The notes: a model not told the origin generated them from the letters alone. 64,000 nucleotides of DNA from an uncultured Clostridia bacterium (GCA_934129895.1 CAKOWY010000001.1:1-64000), one strand, 5' to 3'. Positions 50,362-60,433 are shown, counted from the first letter of the stretch. Made by a program: numbers and translations.

Positions 50362-51876
50362 TTAGATATCTTCTGGTATTAATGTATCTATAGGGCAATA
50401 ATCATCTGTTAATATTATTTCATCTTCTGTTATATTTAAATCATAAGCTCCATCAAATTTCAAGTCAGAATCTGTTGCAATTACCATGTTATTTTGTATC
50501 ATATCTTCTTGAAGTTCTGTTGTACATGGAACAACATAAACATTTTTAAAAATTTGTTTTAATGTATTTACTTCTGCTCTTAAAAATTTTGAATTTTTTC
50601 CTTCTAAAGAAGAAATTATATTTGTTAAATATACTCCTTCATCATTTAATGATTTTTTTATATTCATATTATGTTCAAGTGTAGTTAATGTCTTTGCCGG
50701 TGTGTTTCCTGAAAAAGCATCATTTAGTATGGCATCATATTTTTTTGTATTATTATTTAAATATGTTCTTCCATCATCATGAATTAAATTTAATCTTTTG
50801 TTTTCATTCAAATTGTAATCTTCAATTAATTTATTCAAATAAAAATATTTTTTTGCAATTTCAGTTATTTTATCATCAATTTCAACAACATCAATATTTT
50901 TATTCAAATAATGGCTTATATAATATTTAGGATATGAATATCCTGCTCCACCAATTAGTAATGTATTTTGTATTTCAATATTAGCATTAAACATTAAATC
51001 ATAGTATTTCGTATAACTAAATACTAATTCATTAACCATATCATCATCTGTATAAGTAGCAGATTCAAATCCACTATCTATATTTAAAATTCTTACATTT
51101 TTATCATTTAGTTGAGAATTATAAATTAATACTCTTCCATATTGCGTATCATAACTTACATAATCACTAGATGTTTTATCAAGTACATGTTTTCCAATTT
51201 TATTATTATTAATTGTATATAAATTAATTGATATGACTGAAAATATAGTAATCCAAATTACAAAAATTGAACTTTTTTCTTTTATTTTACAATTTACTAA
51301 TGGGATTAACCAAGCTGTCATTATTGCTAAAATAAATAAAATGTTTAAACTTCCTAAATTCGGAATTAATACAAAACCTCCAAGAAATGTTCCAACAATA
51401 CCACCAATTGTAGCAATTGCATTTACTTTACCTGATACTTTTCCTGCGTTTTCTATCTCTTTGAGTTTTAAACGTAATATTATTGGAGTTAATGTTCCCA
51501 TAAATAATGATGGTATAAAAAATATTAAAATAGTAGATAAAATTGCTCCTGCTTTTATATTTTTTATAATACTAGATACTACTCCTATGATATCTTTTTG
51601 TAAAAATGGTATTACCATTATAAATACAGATGATAACATTAAAATAATTTTTAAATTTTTTTCTTTATTTTCTCTATCTGCTATTTTTCCTCCAATATAA
51701 TTTCCAAGACTACTACTTAGCAATATTATTCCAATAACACTAGTCCATACAATATTTGAGCTTCCAAAATATGGAGATAATAATCTTGAAGCAATTAGTT
51801 CTAAAATCATACATATAGCATCTACAACAAAAATTATTATTTCATATCTATAATTTAATATATTTATTTTTTTCAT
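50362..51876 (-). CDS. fused membrane transporter/spermidine synthase-like protein
   Basis: A 504-residue fusion. Residues 1-220 hold seven to eight helices (EIIIFVVDAICMILELIASR, SVIGIILLSSSLGNYIGGKI, TIGGIVGTFLGGFVL). The rest is a SpeE-like Rossmann methyltransferase-type fold: YDTQYGRVLIYNSQ, NTLLIGGAGYSYPKYYISHY (glycine motif), VVEIDDKITEIAKKYF and HDDGRTYLNN, YDAILNDAFSG. The aminopropyl-transfer residues are not clearly conserved (HDDGR, NDAF), so true spermidine synthesis is uncertain. Confidence 0.88.
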   Translation of the reverse strand: MKKINILNYRYEIIIFVVDAICMILELIASRLLSPYFGSSNIVWTSVIGIILLSSSLGNYIGGKIADRENKEKNLKIILMLSSVFIMVIPFLQKDIIGVVSSIIKNIKAGAILSTILIFFIPSLFMGTLTPIILRLKLKEIENAGKVSGKVNAIATIGGIVGTFLGGFVLIPNLGSLNILFILAIMTAWLIPLVNCKIKEKSSIFVIWITIFSVISINLYTINNNKIGKHVLDKTSSDYVSYDTQYGRVLIYNSQLNDKNVRILNIDSGFESATYTDDDMVNELVFSYTKYYDLMFNANIEIQNTLLIGGAGYSYPKYYISHYLNKNIDVVEIDDKITEIAKKYFYLNKLIEDYNLNENKRLNLIHDDGRTYLNNNTKKYDAILNDAFSGNTPAKTLTTLEHNMNIKKSLNDEGVYLTNIISSLEGKNSKFLRAEVNTLKQIFKNVYVVPCTTELQEDMIQNNMVIATDSDLKFDGAYDLNITEDEIILTDDYCPIDTLIPEDI

Positions 51877-51886
51877 TATTTCTCCC

Positions 51887-52417
51887 TTAACTATTACCTC
51901 TATGGATTTTTAATATTATAAATCCAAATAATATATAAGCATATCTCCATACCTTTTTTCTTTTCATACTTTTTGCTAATGATGTTATTGATTCCATTAA
52001 TGCACAATGTTTATCTACTATTGTTAAAATAAATCCTTCTGTAGATTTTGGTATTTGTGGAGATACTGGCCACATGTGTTTTATAATCATATCTTTTTCT
52101 TTTTCAGATAAATCAAATAATTCACAAGCATTTTTGCATGCTGTTTTTCCGTGTGTAAACGCATGTAAGCCTTTTCTTCCATTTTTTATTCTCCAATCAT
52201 ATAAAAAGAAATCATGTAACATTCCTGCTCGAGCAGCTGATTTATAATCTAATCTTAATTTTTTGCAAACTCTATAACAATAATATGAAACCATATAGCA
52301 ATGATCAAATGTACTAGTTTCATAGTGTTGTCTATATTTTTTCATTTCTTGTACTTTAGGATTACTTACAATATCTTTTATAATCCCATCAAATTCTTGT
52401 GTATTTTTATTTTGCAT
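51887..52417 (-). CDS. HD domain phosphohydrolase-like protein
   Basis: A 176-residue HD protein. The metal-binding pattern is DHCYMVSYYCYR (first His) and RAGMLHDFFLYDW (HD), with HAFTHGK and IIKHMWPVSPQIP following. This layout recurs in the small Firmicutes family often named HAD/HD phosphohydrolase-like. The C-terminus (about 155-170) is a hydrophobic helix. Substrate unknown. It precedes the fused transporter gene by 10 bases, likely cotranscribed. Confidence 0.85.
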   Translation of the reverse strand: MQNKNTQEFDGIIKDIVSNPKVQEMKKYRQHYETSTFDHCYMVSYYCYRVCKKLRLDYKSAARAGMLHDFFLYDWRIKNGRKGLHAFTHGKTACKNACELFDLSEKEKDMIIKHMWPVSPQIPKSTEGFILTIVDKHCALMESITSLAKSMKRKKVWRYAYILFGFIILKIHRGNS

Positions 52418-52464
52418 TATTATTTAACTCCTTTGGCTGTGTCTCTATTTTTCATACGAATTTT

Positions 52465-53541
52465 TTATTCAAACAAGTTGTTTTTTGCAATTTTAATTAA
52501 TGCATTTGCAGTTTGACCAATCATTTCTTTTGTATCAGGGTCTATATTTTTATAATTTGCTAAAATTGTTTTTACATTTGAAAACCAATTTTTCTTTAAT
52601 TCCTTCATAGTTTGTGCTTCTGTTGTTTTTAAAATTTCAAATACAACATCTATAACTTGTTCTCGTTTTGATGGTTCTACACTTTCCAACCATTCTTTTA
52701 TAGTTTTGTCTATAAATTCACTTTCGTTTGTAACTTGTGGTAATGTTATAAATTCTTTTCCTAATACTTGCCAACTATATAAATCATGTTGCATTATACC
52801 CTTTTGAGTACTTTTTACAATTGTATATTTCTCTTTATGGTTCATTAATCTTCCTATTATAGATGATTGTGGGATATAAGTATGTACCTTTTTTACCATC
52901 TGCTCATATTCATATGTTTTTATTACATCTTCACAAAATCCTGGTCCATCATTATTATATACATTAATTATTCTATCTCTTATTTCATTATTAACAAAAG
53001 TTGCAGCATAAATAGCTATGTTTCCACCTTTAGAATGACCACCAATTCGTAGTTTTTGTGTTGGATATAATTGAGCTATCATCTCTAAATATTCTTTTGC
53101 AGATATTTGTGATGCAATATGGCTTTTAAAGCTCATATTAAAATCTTCCTTCCAACCTACTATTGTATTATCTGTCCCTCTAAATGAAACATATAATGTA
53201 TCATCTGGCATTATAATTGTAATTGCTGAAAATTGTTTTTCATTTTCAACTTCTACCTTGTTTACAAATTTAGTTGCTTTCATTTCACCAAATCTTTTAG
53301 ATTCACTCATTAATGGAAATAATTCTACATCATCTTTCCATAATATAGTCATTTTTTTTATGTCTTGTTTTATAAATCTTTCACCTAATTCTTTTATTGT
53401 TACAACTTCATTATCTTTTATTATATTATCAAATGGAAAATATGAAAATCTTGATAAAATTAAATTATCAATTTCATTAAATTCTGATTGTTTTAAGTCT
53501 ATATCTCCTCTCCATCTGACATAATCACATACATTTGACAT
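52465..53541 (-). CDS. Mbeg1-like (DUF2974) alpha/beta hydrolase
   Basis: A 358-residue protein. VCDYVRWRGDIDLKQSEFNE and IDNLILSRFSYFPFD are the typical DUF2974 start. SVSFRGTDNTIVGWKEDFNM is an FRGT oxyanion-type turn (as YVSFRGTD), and RIGGHSKGGNIAIYAA (about residues 165-180) has the serine nucleophile in GHSKGG. A lipase-like fold, soluble, substrate unknown. Starts 22 bases after the diacylglycerol kinase-like gene's stop. Confidence 0.9.
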   Translation of the reverse strand: MSNVCDYVRWRGDIDLKQSEFNEIDNLILSRFSYFPFDNIIKDNEVVTIKELGERFIKQDIKKMTILWKDDVELFPLMSESKRFGEMKATKFVNKVEVENEKQFSAITIIMPDDTLYVSFRGTDNTIVGWKEDFNMSFKSHIASQISAKEYLEMIAQLYPTQKLRIGGHSKGGNIAIYAATFVNNEIRDRIINVYNNDGPGFCEDVIKTYEYEQMVKKVHTYIPQSSIIGRLMNHKEKYTIVKSTQKGIMQHDLYSWQVLGKEFITLPQVTNESEFIDKTIKEWLESVEPSKREQVIDVVFEILKTTEAQTMKELKKNWFSNVKTILANYKNIDPDTKEMIGQTANALIKIAKNNLFE

Positions 53542-53562
53542 TTTTATTACCTCATTTTAATA

Positions 53563-53937
53563 TTATTTTACAAATAGACCTATAATCTTAGGAACAAATA
53601 TTATGCATCCTATAATTGCTGATGAAATTGCAAAAACTAAAACTGCACCAGCAGCAACATCTTTTGCAAATTTTGCATTTGGATTTATTTTTGGCATTGC
53701 TATATCCACAACAGTTTCAATCGCACTATTTAACATTTCTCCGCCAATTACTAATCCAAATAATATAATACATACTATCCATTCTATTTTACTAATCTTT
53801 AAAATTATTCCAGCAATTATTACTAAAAGCATTATTGAAATATGTATTTTTAAGTTTCTTTCAGACTTAACTGCTGAAAATATTCCTTGAAAAGCATATT
53901 TAAAACTACTTATTACATTTTTACTCTTTTCCACCAT
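53563..53937 (-). CDS. dgkA: DgkA-family kinase (undecaprenol or diacylglycerol kinase)
   Basis: A 124-residue membrane kinase with three helices. Core residues are FKYAFQGIFSAVKSERNLKIH (about 9-29, A..G...A...E.N..iH) and GGEMLNSAIETVVDI (about 67-81, E.lNtaIE), followed by AKFAKDVAAGAVL. In Gram-positives this family mostly phosphorylates undecaprenol. The ATG at 53935-53937 lies inside the end of the PAP2 gene (17-base overlap), with GGAG 10 bases upstream, so both are coupled, as expected for lipid-carrier recycling. Confidence 0.93.
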   Translation of the reverse strand: MVEKSKNVISSFKYAFQGIFSAVKSERNLKIHISIMLLVIIAGIILKISKIEWIVCIILFGLVIGGEMLNSAIETVVDIAMPKINPNAKFAKDVAAGAVLVFAISSAIIGCIIFVPKIIGLFVK

Positions 53938-54580
53938 CTTTATTTTTCTCCAATACAAATTTATTTATTAATTCAATATATATTACAAGATATGCTGTTG
54001 CTATTAAAAATCCTCCAAGTACATCACTTGTATAATGAACCCCTAGGTATATTCTACTTACTCCTATAATACAAATTAAAAGACTTAATAATGTAATTAA
54101 AATTCTTTCTAAATGTTTATTTTCAATATATTTATAAATCAAATATATTAAATATCCATAAAATGCTAAACTAACCATAGAATGTCCGGATGGAAAACTA
54201 TAGCCTGTTTCTTCTATAATTCTAAGTCCAGTTGGACGTGGTCTTTGCATTATAAACTTTAAAATTTGATTTAATATTGTTACAATTCCTAAATTTGCTA
54301 CTATCGATGCACCTATTTTCTTATCTTTAATAGTGAAAAATAATATTATTGTTAATACTATAACAAATATTGCACCTCCAAAATTTGTTATAAATTTAGC
54401 AATTGGTGTCGATATATTAAATTTAAAAAGCTTTGATATAATATTATATCCTACTATATCTCCATTCATTATTTCATGATGAAACACATCTTCTGCTAAT
54501 GCCAAAAAAGTTATTAGACATATAAATAATAACATCCATCTCCAATTATTTTTTATAAATTTTCCTATATTTTTCTTCAT
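53921..54580 (-). CDS. PAP2-family phosphatase
   Basis: A 219-residue membrane phosphatase with five to six helices. Active-site motifs: KFIMQRPRPTG (K-x6-RP, about residues 109-117), SFPSGHSMVSLAF (PSGH, about 130-140) and SRIYLGVHYTSDVLGG (S-R-x5-H-x3-D, about 177-190). It removes phosphate from lipid pyrophosphates such as undecaprenyl diphosphate or phosphatidate. Overlaps the downstream kinase gene; promoter TTGAAA-N17-TATATT at 54627-54655. Confidence 0.93.
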   Translation of the reverse strand: MKKNIGKFIKNNWRWMLLFICLITFLALAEDVFHHEIMNGDIVGYNIISKLFKFNISTPIAKFITNFGGAIFVIVLTIILFFTIKDKKIGASIVANLGIVTILNQILKFIMQRPRPTGLRIIEETGYSFPSGHSMVSLAFYGYLIYLIYKYIENKHLERILITLLSLLICIIGVSRIYLGVHYTSDVLGGFLIATAYLVIYIELINKFVLEKNKDGGKE

Positions 54581-54626
54581 GTTTTCTTCTTTCTATTTTA
54601 TCTTAATTTGATATTATTTCTTTTTT

Positions 54627-54655
54627 AATATAACACAATTACTCATAATTTTCAA
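54627..54655 (-). promoter_or_regulatory. promoter TTGAAA-N17-TGTTATATT
   Basis: -35 TTGAAA (54650-54655), -10 TATATT (54627-54632) with upstream TG, 47 bases before the PAP2 start. Confidence 0.65.
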
Positions 54656-54682
54656 CTAATTGAATAATTTTTATAACAAACA

Positions 54683-54730
54683 AAAAAGCTATCATTTTTG
54701 AGTTATATTCTCAAAAATAATAACTTTTTT
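54683..54730 (-). terminator. intrinsic terminator of the aldolase gene
   Basis: Minus-strand stem AAAGTTATTATTTTTGAGAA with its near-complement (TCAAAAATGATAGCTTT; one mismatch), then TTT, 10 bases after the stop at 54740. Confidence 0.8.
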
Positions 54731-54739
54731 GTTTAAATC

Positions 54740-55627
54740 CTATGATATTGAAGCATCATAAATTTTAACTATTACATCATGTAATTTTTGGTCAAATTCT
54801 TCTTGTGATTGATTTGCATTTAAATCTTGTAATAATGCTCTTGAGAAACTTGCAATCATTCTATTATTTTTAGCAAGTAATTCAACTGCTTTATCTATAT
54901 CATATCCACCTGAAAGTGCTACTATTCTTACAACACATTCATAATCATATAAATCTAGATAATGATTTGCAACTGTTGGAATTGTGAATTTAAACATAAT
55001 TTTATCTTCTTTATTCCATGTTTTTAATTTTTCAATTATTTCTGTTTTTAATATTTCCTCGCATTTTTCTTTTTCAGGAGCATTTATATCTACTTCTGGT
55101 TCAATAATTGGAACTAATCCAGCATCACATATTATTTTTGCAAATTCAAATTGTTGTGCAACTATTGCTTTTATTCCTTCTACATTTGGTTCATAAATTA
55201 CTGATCTCATTTTTGTTCCAAATACATGTTTTTCTACTGCTTCTTTTAATTCTGTTTCAAGTTCTGGAATTGGTTTCATTAATTTAACACCATTATTTTG
55301 TTCTGCTAATCCTTTATCAACTTTTAAGAATGATACTATTTTCTTTTCATTCCATAAATAGTCTGCTGTAAATTCTCCATTTACTTTTGAAAGCATTGTT
55401 TTTTCAAACAATATTGCTCCAATTATATGTTCATTTGTAAATGATTTACTTGTAAATACTCTTTTTCTCATTTCATGTATTAAATCAAACATTTCTTCTT
55501 CAGTACTATAAGCTGTTTCTGGTATCCCATAAGCTTTTAATGTTTTACTGCTGCTTCCACCACTTTGGTCTAATGCTGCAATAAATCCTCTTTTGTCTTT
55601 CATAATTTCATACATTTCATTATTCAT
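54740..55627 (-). CDS. fda: class I fructose-bisphosphate aldolase
   Basis: A 295-residue class I aldolase of the compact bacterial type, as in staphylococci. GFIAALDQSGGSSSKTLKAY (residues 14-33) opens the barrel, FLKVDKGLAEQNNGVKLMKP is the next conserved block, and VPIIEPEVDI and KFTIPTV follow. The Schiff-base lysine is in IMFKFTIP (about residue 209). ALSGGYD is the C-terminal phosphate loop. Cleaves fructose-1,6-bisphosphate in glycolysis. Followed upstream by gpmA, though each has its own promoter. Confidence 0.95.
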   Translation of the reverse strand: MNNEMYEIMKDKRGFIAALDQSGGSSSKTLKAYGIPETAYSTEEEMFDLIHEMRKRVFTSKSFTNEHIIGAILFEKTMLSKVNGEFTADYLWNEKKIVSFLKVDKGLAEQNNGVKLMKPIPELETELKEAVEKHVFGTKMRSVIYEPNVEGIKAIVAQQFEFAKIICDAGLVPIIEPEVDINAPEKEKCEEILKTEIIEKLKTWNKEDKIMFKFTIPTVANHYLDLYDYECVVRIVALSGGYDIDKAVELLAKNNRMIASFSRALLQDLNANQSQEEFDQKLHDVIVKIYDASIS

Positions 55628-55674
55628 CTTTACTACCTACCTTTTAATAAAATTTAGTATTTTGTACTACAAAC

Positions 55675-55703
55675 TTTATATCACAAAAATTATCCTTTTT
55701 CAA
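55675..55703 (-). promoter_or_regulatory. promoter TTGAAA-N17-TGATATAAA for the aldolase gene
   Basis: -35 TTGAAA (55698-55703), extended -10 TGATATAAA (TATAAA at 55675-55680). Confidence 0.7.
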
Positions 55704-55740
55704 CTATTATCTCACTAAATTTTATTTTATATACAATTTA

Positions 55741-56439
55741 TTATTTTTGTTCTTTTAAATAATAATGTCTAATTGGTTTTAAATTATCATCTAATTCATA
55801 GCAAATTGGATTTCCTGTTTGTAATTCTAGTTTTATAACATCCTCATCACTCATGTTATCTAGATATTTTATAAGTCCTCTTAAACTATTTCCATGTGCT
55901 GCTATAATAACCTTTTTTCCTTTTTCTAATTCTGGTTTAATGTCTGAATCCCAATATTCAACAACTCTTTTAATTGTATCTATTAAATTCTCTGTTTTTG
56001 GTAATTCGTCTTTTGTTAAATCTTTATATTTTGGATCATTTCCTGGATATCTTGGATCTGCTTCTTCTAATTCTGGTGGTCTTACATTTGTACTTCTTCT
56101 CCATAAAAGAACTTGTTCTGCACCATATTTTTCTTTTGTTTCGTCTTTATTTAGTCCTTGTAATGCACCATAATGTCTTTCATTTAATTTCCAACTTCTT
56201 TTTATTTCTATATTTTCTTCTCCCATTTCCCTCAAAATGTAGTCAAGTGTATTTTCAGCTCTTTTTAAAACAGATGTAAATGCTAAATCAAAATGAAATC
56301 CTTGTTCTTTTAATACTTTTCCTGCCTCTTTTGCTTCTTCTACTCCTTTTTCTGATAATTCAACATCTGTCCATCCTGTGAATTTATTTTCTAAATTCCA
56401 CATACTTTGACCATGTCTTACTAATACTAATTTAATCAT
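55741..56439 (-). CDS. gpmA: 2,3-bisphosphoglycerate-dependent phosphoglycerate mutase
   Basis: A 232-residue mutase. [20 protein letters not shown] (catalytic His about 9) is the family start. [10 protein letters not shown] (Arg about 60), [19 protein letters not shown] (catalytic Glu about 88) and [16 protein letters not shown] (second His) complete the active site. Interconverts 3- and 2-phosphoglycerate in glycolysis. The full length of 230-250 is normal. It lies 113 bases upstream of the aldolase gene. Confidence 0.96.
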   Translation of the reverse strand: MIKLVLVRHGQSMWNLENKFTGWTDVELSEKGVEEAKEAGKVLKEQGFHFDLAFTSVLKRAENTLDYILREMGEENIEIKRSWKLNERHYGALQGLNKDETKEKYGAEQVLLWRRSTNVRPPELEEADPRYPGNDPKYKDLTKDELPKTENLIDTIKRVVEYWDSDIKPELEKGKKVIIAAHGNSLRGLIKYLDNMSDEDVIKLELQTGNPICYELDDNLKPIRHYYLKEQK

Positions 56440-56509
56440 TTTTAATCACATTCCTTTCTTACATTTTTCAATCATATTATAATTATTTCTAAAAGTAATG
56501 TCAACATTG

Positions 56510-57286
56510 TTATCCTAATGCAACATCTAAAATCATCATAATTACAAATCCAATTGCAACCCCAACAGTTCCTATATTTGAATGTTCTCCAGCTTGTGAT
56601 TCTGGTATTAATTCTTCTACAACCACATATATCATTGCACCTGCTGCAAATGACAATAAATATGGTAATATTGGAACTATTATATTTGTTAATAATATTG
56701 TTAAAATTGCTCCAATTGGTTCAACAATTCCAGAAAGCATTCCATATAGAAATGCTTTTGGCTTTGTTACTCCTTCACTTTTTAATGGCATTGATATAAT
56801 TGCACCTTCTGGAAAGTTTTGTATTGCTATTCCAATTGCTAAAGCGAATGCACTTGTCATTGCAATTCCAGTATTTCCAATTAATGCACCAGCAAATGTT
56901 ACGCCAACAGCCATTCCTTCTGGAATATTATGCAATGTTACTGCTAATACCATCATTGTTGTTTTCTTTAATTTAGATTTTATTCCTTCTGGCTTATCAC
57001 TTTCTAAATGTAAGTGTGGAATAACACTATCTAAAATTAATAAAAATAACATTCCTGCTAAAAATCCTATTGTTGCTGGAATCCATGGAACCACACCTTG
57101 ATTTTCTGCCATATCTATTGATGGTATTAATAAAGACCATATTGATGCTGCAATCATAACACCTGAAGCAAATCCAAGTAATATTTTTTCTACTTTTTGA
57201 CTCATTTTATTTTTCATGAAAAATACCATTGCAGAACCTAATGTTGTTCCTAAAAAAGGTATTGCTAATCCTACTACAAGTTCCAT
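56510..57286 (-). CDS. ZIP family metal transporter
   Basis: A 258-residue transporter with eight helices. The metal-path motifs are HNIPEGMAVGVTFAGAL in helix 4 (about residues 119-135) and IAIQNFPEGAIISMPL in helix 5 (about 152-167), as in ZupT/GufA-type ZIPs. A histidine-containing loop HLHLESDKPEG lies between helices 3 and 4. It probably imports zinc, perhaps iron or manganese. It lies 15 bases after the FtsX-type permease stop, so it may be read from that transporter's transcript. Confidence 0.93.
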   Translation of the reverse strand: MELVVGLAIPFLGTTLGSAMVFFMKNKMSQKVEKILLGFASGVMIAASIWSLLIPSIDMAENQGVVPWIPATIGFLAGMLFLLILDSVIPHLHLESDKPEGIKSKLKKTTMMVLAVTLHNIPEGMAVGVTFAGALIGNTGIAMTSAFALAIGIAIQNFPEGAIISMPLKSEGVTKPKAFLYGMLSGIVEPIGAILTILLTNIIVPILPYLLSFAAGAMIYVVVEELIPESQAGEHSNIGTVGVAIGFVIMMILDVALG

Positions 57287-57301
57287 TTTTTCATCTCTTT
57301 T

Positions 57302-59596
57302 CTATTCATTTCCTTTTAAGCTTGATACCATATCAATTGTATTTACTTTTCTTGATAGAATTTTATTTACAAATAGTGATACTATTAAACTTCCAATTGT
57401 AGAACATAAATATGAAATCCATTTAATTGTTGCTGAAAAATCATAATTATCTCCAAGTGCTGATTTGAATATGTAATCTATCATAAAATATCCAAGTGGT
57501 AATCCTATAATTATTCCTATTATTGAAAGCCATAGATTTTGCTTTATGAAAATTTTCTTTATTTGTTTATTTTTAAATCCTAAAACCTTTAATGTTGCAA
57601 ATTGATATTGCTTCTCTGTAAATGACAATATTCCTAAATTATATATAATAACAAATCCTAATATTGTTGAAACAACAATCAATAATATAACCATAGTTTT
57701 TACTGTTTGCATCATACTTTCCATTCCAGATTTTAAATTTGATATATTTTGTATTGTATCTACACCTGCTAATGTTTTTACATCACTTAAATCTGAATTT
57801 GTATAAATTGAATCTGCTCTATATTTTAGTCCTAAACTTTCATAATATGTTTTTGTCATATTTAAAATTTGACTTTGTGGGTCACGATTTAATCCTACTA
57901 TTTTGCTAGTATACCATGTATCATCTCCAAATATATGCCAAGTTATGCTATCACCAATTTTAAAATTATATTTTTCAGCTAATTTTTCTGTAATATATAC
58001 ACCATCATCTTTTAAATCAATATAGTTTTTATTATGATCTGTATATTTTAAATAATCTTTTGCATCATTTACTACTATTGAGTTTGTTTCTTTTTTATCA
58101 TCTATTTTTAATTCTATTCCTAAAGATTGACTAGTTGCATTTCCATATTTTTCTTCTAATGCTTTTAATTCCTCATCTGTATAATTATTTGCTAATGAAA
58201 TTTTATATTCAAATTTATTAATTATATCAAATTCCCAATTCAAATATGAATTCATTGTGTCTAACATTCCAAATGCACATACTATAAGCATTGTACAGCC
58301 AATTATTCCAACAATTGCCATTATACTTCTACTTTTATTTCTGCCTATATCTCTTAAGTTCCATCTTGTTGAAATAGATGATTTTTTTAATATTCCTTTT
58401 GTTGTTAAATCAAATTTTGTACTTTTTACTTTTGGCACTTCAACTCTTAATGATTCTACTGCTGGCTCTTTTAAAATTCTTCTACATGATAAATATGTTA
58501 CAACTGTTATTAAAATAACTACAATTACTGCTAAATAGTAAACTTCAGGAATTGTTATTGTACTATATACTGGTATTTCAAAATATGACATTTCCATATT
58601 TAAGAAAAATCCTCCAAGCATAAATCTTCCTGCAATAATCCCTAATATTGCTGCTATTAAGCTTATGTAAAATCCATAACTTACATAATGTCTTATAATT
58701 TTGCCATTTTTAAACCCTAATGCTTTTAATGTTCCTATTTGTGTTCTTTGCTTTTTTACAAATCTATTCATTGTTGTTACAACAGATAATATTGCTATAA
58801 ATAAGAATAATAATGTAAATACACTTGAATATGTTGATCCTTCTTCTATTTCTGAATTATATCCTTTATAAGAAAAACATGATTCTCTATCTGTTACTGC
58901 TATTGCAGATTTTATATTATTTTCAATATTGGCTTTTGTTTCTTCTATTTTATCTGTATTATCAACATCTACTATTATCTGATTAAATATCTCATATCCT
59001 TCTATTGGAAATTCATTTGATGATAAATATACAAATCCATAATCTTTATGTGTTGGAAATATTGCTGAATCATCTTTTACAAAATAAACATAATCTGGTG
59101 ATGTAACTAATCCTAATATTTTCTCTGTAATTGTGTAATCTTTATATTTTAAACTGATTTCATCTCCAACTTTTAAATTAAGATTTTTTGCTAAATAACT
59201 ATCAAGCCATACACCTTTTTTATCTTTTTGAAATTTTTCTCCTTCTATAGCATACAATTTGGCAATTTCATTTGATTCAATAAAAACAGTCTCTAATGTT
59301 ACATCTTTATGATTTTCTAGTTCTGTATTGATTATTAATTGTCTTTCAGCATTTTTTACATTTTTTATTTTCTTTACATCTTCTAAATCTTGAGTTGTGA
59401 AATTTTCTCCTGTAAGCCATAAATCCTCAAAATTATTAGATTCATAGTATTTACTTGCACTTACATCCATTCCATCCATATACGCGTGTATTCCAGCAAA
59501 TACAAATACACCTAGAAATACCATTATAAAAATATTAAAAAATTGCATTTTGTTTTGTTTTATATCTCTTAATACTTTTTTATTTAATTTGCTCAT
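57302..59596 (-). CDS. FtsX-type ABC transporter permease
   Basis: A 764-residue permease with two FtsX cores. The N-terminal helix (about 16-36) and outer domain precede VVTTMNRFVKKQRTQIGTLKALGFKNGKI (about 265-295); a second copy near the C-terminus reads LSFTEKQYQFATLKVLGFKNKQI. Ten helices in all. The family includes macrolide/peptide exporters and lipoprotein-type transporters. The ATG (59594-59596) overlaps the ATPase stop in TAATG. GAGGAGG precedes it. Control is likely by the divergent TetR at 60516. Confidence 0.92.
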   Translation of the reverse strand: MSKLNKKVLRDIKQNKMQFFNIFIMVFLGVFVFAGIHAYMDGMDVSASKYYESNNFEDLWLTGENFTTQDLEDVKKIKNVKNAERQLIINTELENHKDVTLETVFIESNEIAKLYAIEGEKFQKDKKGVWLDSYLAKNLNLKVGDEISLKYKDYTITEKILGLVTSPDYVYFVKDDSAIFPTHKDYGFVYLSSNEFPIEGYEIFNQIIVDVDNTDKIEETKANIENNIKSAIAVTDRESCFSYKGYNSEIEEGSTYSSVFTLLFLFIAILSVVTTMNRFVKKQRTQIGTLKALGFKNGKIIRHYVSYGFYISLIAAILGIIAGRFMLGGFFLNMEMSYFEIPVYSTITIPEVYYLAVIVVILITVVTYLSCRRILKEPAVESLRVEVPKVKSTKFDLTTKGILKKSSISTRWNLRDIGRNKSRSIMAIVGIIGCTMLIVCAFGMLDTMNSYLNWEFDIINKFEYKISLANNYTDEELKALEEKYGNATSQSLGIELKIDDKKETNSIVVNDAKDYLKYTDHNKNYIDLKDDGVYITEKLAEKYNFKIGDSITWHIFGDDTWYTSKIVGLNRDPQSQILNMTKTYYESLGLKYRADSIYTNSDLSDVKTLAGVDTIQNISNLKSGMESMMQTVKTMVILLIVVSTILGFVIIYNLGILSFTEKQYQFATLKVLGFKNKQIKKIFIKQNLWLSIIGIIIGLPLGYFMIDYIFKSALGDNYDFSATIKWISYLCSTIGSLIVSLFVNKILSRKVNTIDMVSSLKGNE

Positions 59597-60306
59597 TACC
59601 AACTTACCTCCTCTATTTTCTTTGAATTTTGGTTGGCTGTTACACTTTCTATTTTTCCGTTCTTTACTCTTATTACTGTGTCTGCAATATCTGCAAATAA
59701 ACTATTATGTGTTACTATTATCACTGTATTTTCTCCATTGTTTCCATCACATTGCTTTTTTAATAATTTTAATACTTCTACACCTGTTTTTGAATCTAAT
59801 GCTCCAGTTGGTTCATCACATAATAATAATTTTGGATTTTTTGCAATTGCTCTTGCAATAGATACTCTTTGTTGTTCTCCTCCTGATAATTGGTTTGGAA
59901 ATTTATTTATATGCTTTTCAAGTCCTACTGCTTTTATCGCTTCTATACTATCATTTCCATTTCTTACAACATCTTTTATTAATTCCACATTTTCTAATAC
60001 TGTTAATGTTGGCAAAATGTTATAAAATTGAAATATAAATCCTATATTTTCTGCTCTGTATTCACTTAATTGGTTTTCATTATATTTTGAAATTTCTTCT
60101 CCATCTATTTTGATGCTTCCACTTGTTGGTGTATCCATTCCTCCAATTAAGTTTAATAATGTTGATTTACCAGCTCCTGATGGTCCTAATATAACAACAA
60201 ATTCTCCTTTGTTTATTGACAAATCAATATTGTCTAATGCTTTAAATTCTGTATCTCCTGTGTTATAAGTTTTACTTACATTTTTTAATTCTACTATTTT
60301 TTTCAT
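59596..60306 (-). CDS. ABC transporter ATP-binding protein
   Basis: A 236-residue ATPase. Walker A GPSGAGKSTLLNLIGG (about residues 40-55), Q-loop FQFYNILPTLTVLEN, signature LSGGEQQRVSIARAI (about 143-157), Walker B LLLCDEPTGALDS, switch VTHNS. MacB/LolD type. First gene of the operon with the 764-residue permease. Promoter TTGACA-N17-TATAAT at 60405-60433, followed by a palindrome (60346-60360) in the leader. Confidence 0.93.
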   Translation of the reverse strand: MKKIVELKNVSKTYNTGDTEFKALDNIDLSINKGEFVVILGPSGAGKSTLLNLIGGMDTPTSGSIKIDGEEISKYNENQLSEYRAENIGFIFQFYNILPTLTVLENVELIKDVVRNGNDSIEAIKAVGLEKHINKFPNQLSGGEQQRVSIARAIAKNPKLLLCDEPTGALDSKTGVEVLKLLKKQCDGNNGENTVIIVTHNSLFADIADTVIRVKNGKIESVTANQNSKKIEEVSW

Positions 60307-60345
60307 ATATCCTCCTTACTTTCTTTAAGGCGTATAATTTATATT

Positions 60346-60360
60346 TACTATCTTATAGTA
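60346..60360. promoter_or_regulatory. operator-like palindrome TACTAT-N3-ATAGTA
   Basis: A perfect 6-3-6 inverted repeat between the -10 of the ABC operon promoter and its start codon, flanked further out by AGGCGTATAA and TTATACACCT. A likely binding site of the divergent TetR repressor; a second candidate, TGAAA-N4-TTTCA, lies at 60441-60454. Confidence 0.5.
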
Positions 60361-60404
60361 TTTCTTTATACACCTAATCTGAAACTTATTTCACATTTGT
60401 CATC

Positions 60405-60433
60405 ATTATATTAATTTATTGAATAAATGTCAA
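60405..60433 (-). promoter_or_regulatory. promoter TTGACA-N17-TATAAT of the ABC operon
   Basis: -35 TTGACA (60428-60433) and -10 TATAAT (60405-60410). A full-consensus promoter facing a TetR gene suggests repression. Confidence 0.75.
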